Below are positions 5,353 to 5,523 of a stretch of DNA of 5,523 nt, piece by piece. The notes under the pieces were generated by a model. It saw only the letters and a program-made list of their open reading frames with translations. It searched no databases and had not been told where the DNA came from. The DNA comes from Dehalococcoidia bacterium (GTDB lineage Bacteria; Chloroflexota; Dehalococcoidia; Lucifugimonadales; SHYF01): NCBI GenBank assembly GCA_009692985.1, contig SHYF01000117.1, positions 1 to 5,523 on the forward strand, in the 5' to 3' direction. Made by a program: the position numbers and the translations under genes. Within the stretch, counting starts at the first letter, position 1. Every line of letters begins with the position of its first letter.

Positions 5353-5518
5353 CCGCCTAAAGCGGCGTTGTCTCAAAAGTCAGGAAGGCGCAGGGAACCT
5401 CGGTTCCCGCTGGGGGTCTGGGGGTGTCCCCCAGATTCAATAATCCCCCTCTCCGCGTCGGAGAGGGGGATACAGTGGGTGAGGTCAGGGACTTTTGGGA
5501 CAAGGCTGCCTAAAGCGG
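5353..5518. mobile_element. MITE-like element carrying hairpin repeat copy 3
   Basis: A 166-nt block bounded by 29-nt imperfect inverted repeats (5353-5381 and 5490-5518, 23 of 29 matching). The inner part is TTGTCTCAAAAGTC against GACTTTTGGGACAA (13 of 14). Each outer end also holds GCCTAAAGCGG in the same orientation (5355-5365, 5508-5518). Inside are GGGAAC/GTTCCC (5393-5408), CTGGGGG/CCCCCAG (5418-5434, identical to copy 1) and a 13-bp stem with a CGT loop (5443-5471). There is no open frame of note. This is the architecture of a non-autonomous transposable element or a structured-RNA repeat. No target duplication can be confirmed, because the right end is only 5 nt from the window edge. 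Confidence 0.5.
5443..5471. repeat. 13-bp perfect hairpin
   Basis: Arms 5443-5455 and 5459-5471 pair perfectly around the loop CGT. It is the longest hairpin with a loop in the window and is very GC-rich. No T-run follows on the plus strand, so a simple terminator role is unlikely. It lies inside the MITE-like element. Confidence 0.65.
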
Positions 5519-5523
5519 GAGAG

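Noticed and set aside
5130..5360. 76-codon frame with a Cys-rich start (CCCQECCCC)
   Set aside because: The Cys run is an out-of-frame reading of the GCT repeat that codes for Ala in the recombinase frame. The perfect ribosome site serves the ATG at 5155, and the frame runs on into the hairpin repeat.
5304..5518. CRISPR array
   Set aside because: The repeats are hairpins of unequal length at irregular spacing with no uniform spacers, and no cas gene is present.

Overview
The window looks like bacterial chromosome with moderate-to-high GC, ordinary ATG starts with Shine-Dalgarno sites, and all three stop codons in use. The lipoprotein, the mix of class III and class I CoA-transferase-type genes, and GC-rich hairpin repeats between genes would fit an uncultured Chloroflexota (Dehalococcoidia/SAR202-like) genome. 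That placement is an impression, not a demonstrated result.

Layout: (1) 18-809 (+), a YceI-domain lipoprotein. (2) 922-2163 (-), a CaiB/BaiF class III CoA-transferase, convergent with the lipoprotein. (3) 2240-3136 (+), an alpha/beta hydrolase divergent from the transferase. Its frame is cut by a single in-frame amber codon at 2663-2665. (4) 3137-3299, a spacer packed with three hairpins. (5) 3300-4229 and 4252-5001 (+), a tight two-gene unit encoding the alpha and beta chains of a class I CoA-transferase-fold enzyme. It most resembles IpdA/IpdB, the ring-cleaving hydrolase of steroid catabolism. (6) 5002-5523, a gene-poor end holding a REP-like palindrome, a strong promoter and ribosome site in front of a decayed serine recombinase start, and two more copies of the hairpin repeat. 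One of these copies lies inside a 166-nt element with imperfect terminal inverted repeats.

Together the three central loci suggest CoA-thioester catabolism of a carboxylic acid, perhaps alicyclic or aromatic: CoA activation by the class III transferase, a hydrolytic step by the alpha/beta hydrolase, and C-C cleavage or CoA transfer by the IpdAB-like pair. No substrate can be named from the sequence.

The most notable points are the amber codon followed directly by ATG inside an otherwise intact hydrolase, the apparent absence of both known catalytic glutamates in the IpdAB-like pair, the modular hairpin repeat family, and the recombinase fossil that has kept its promoter.
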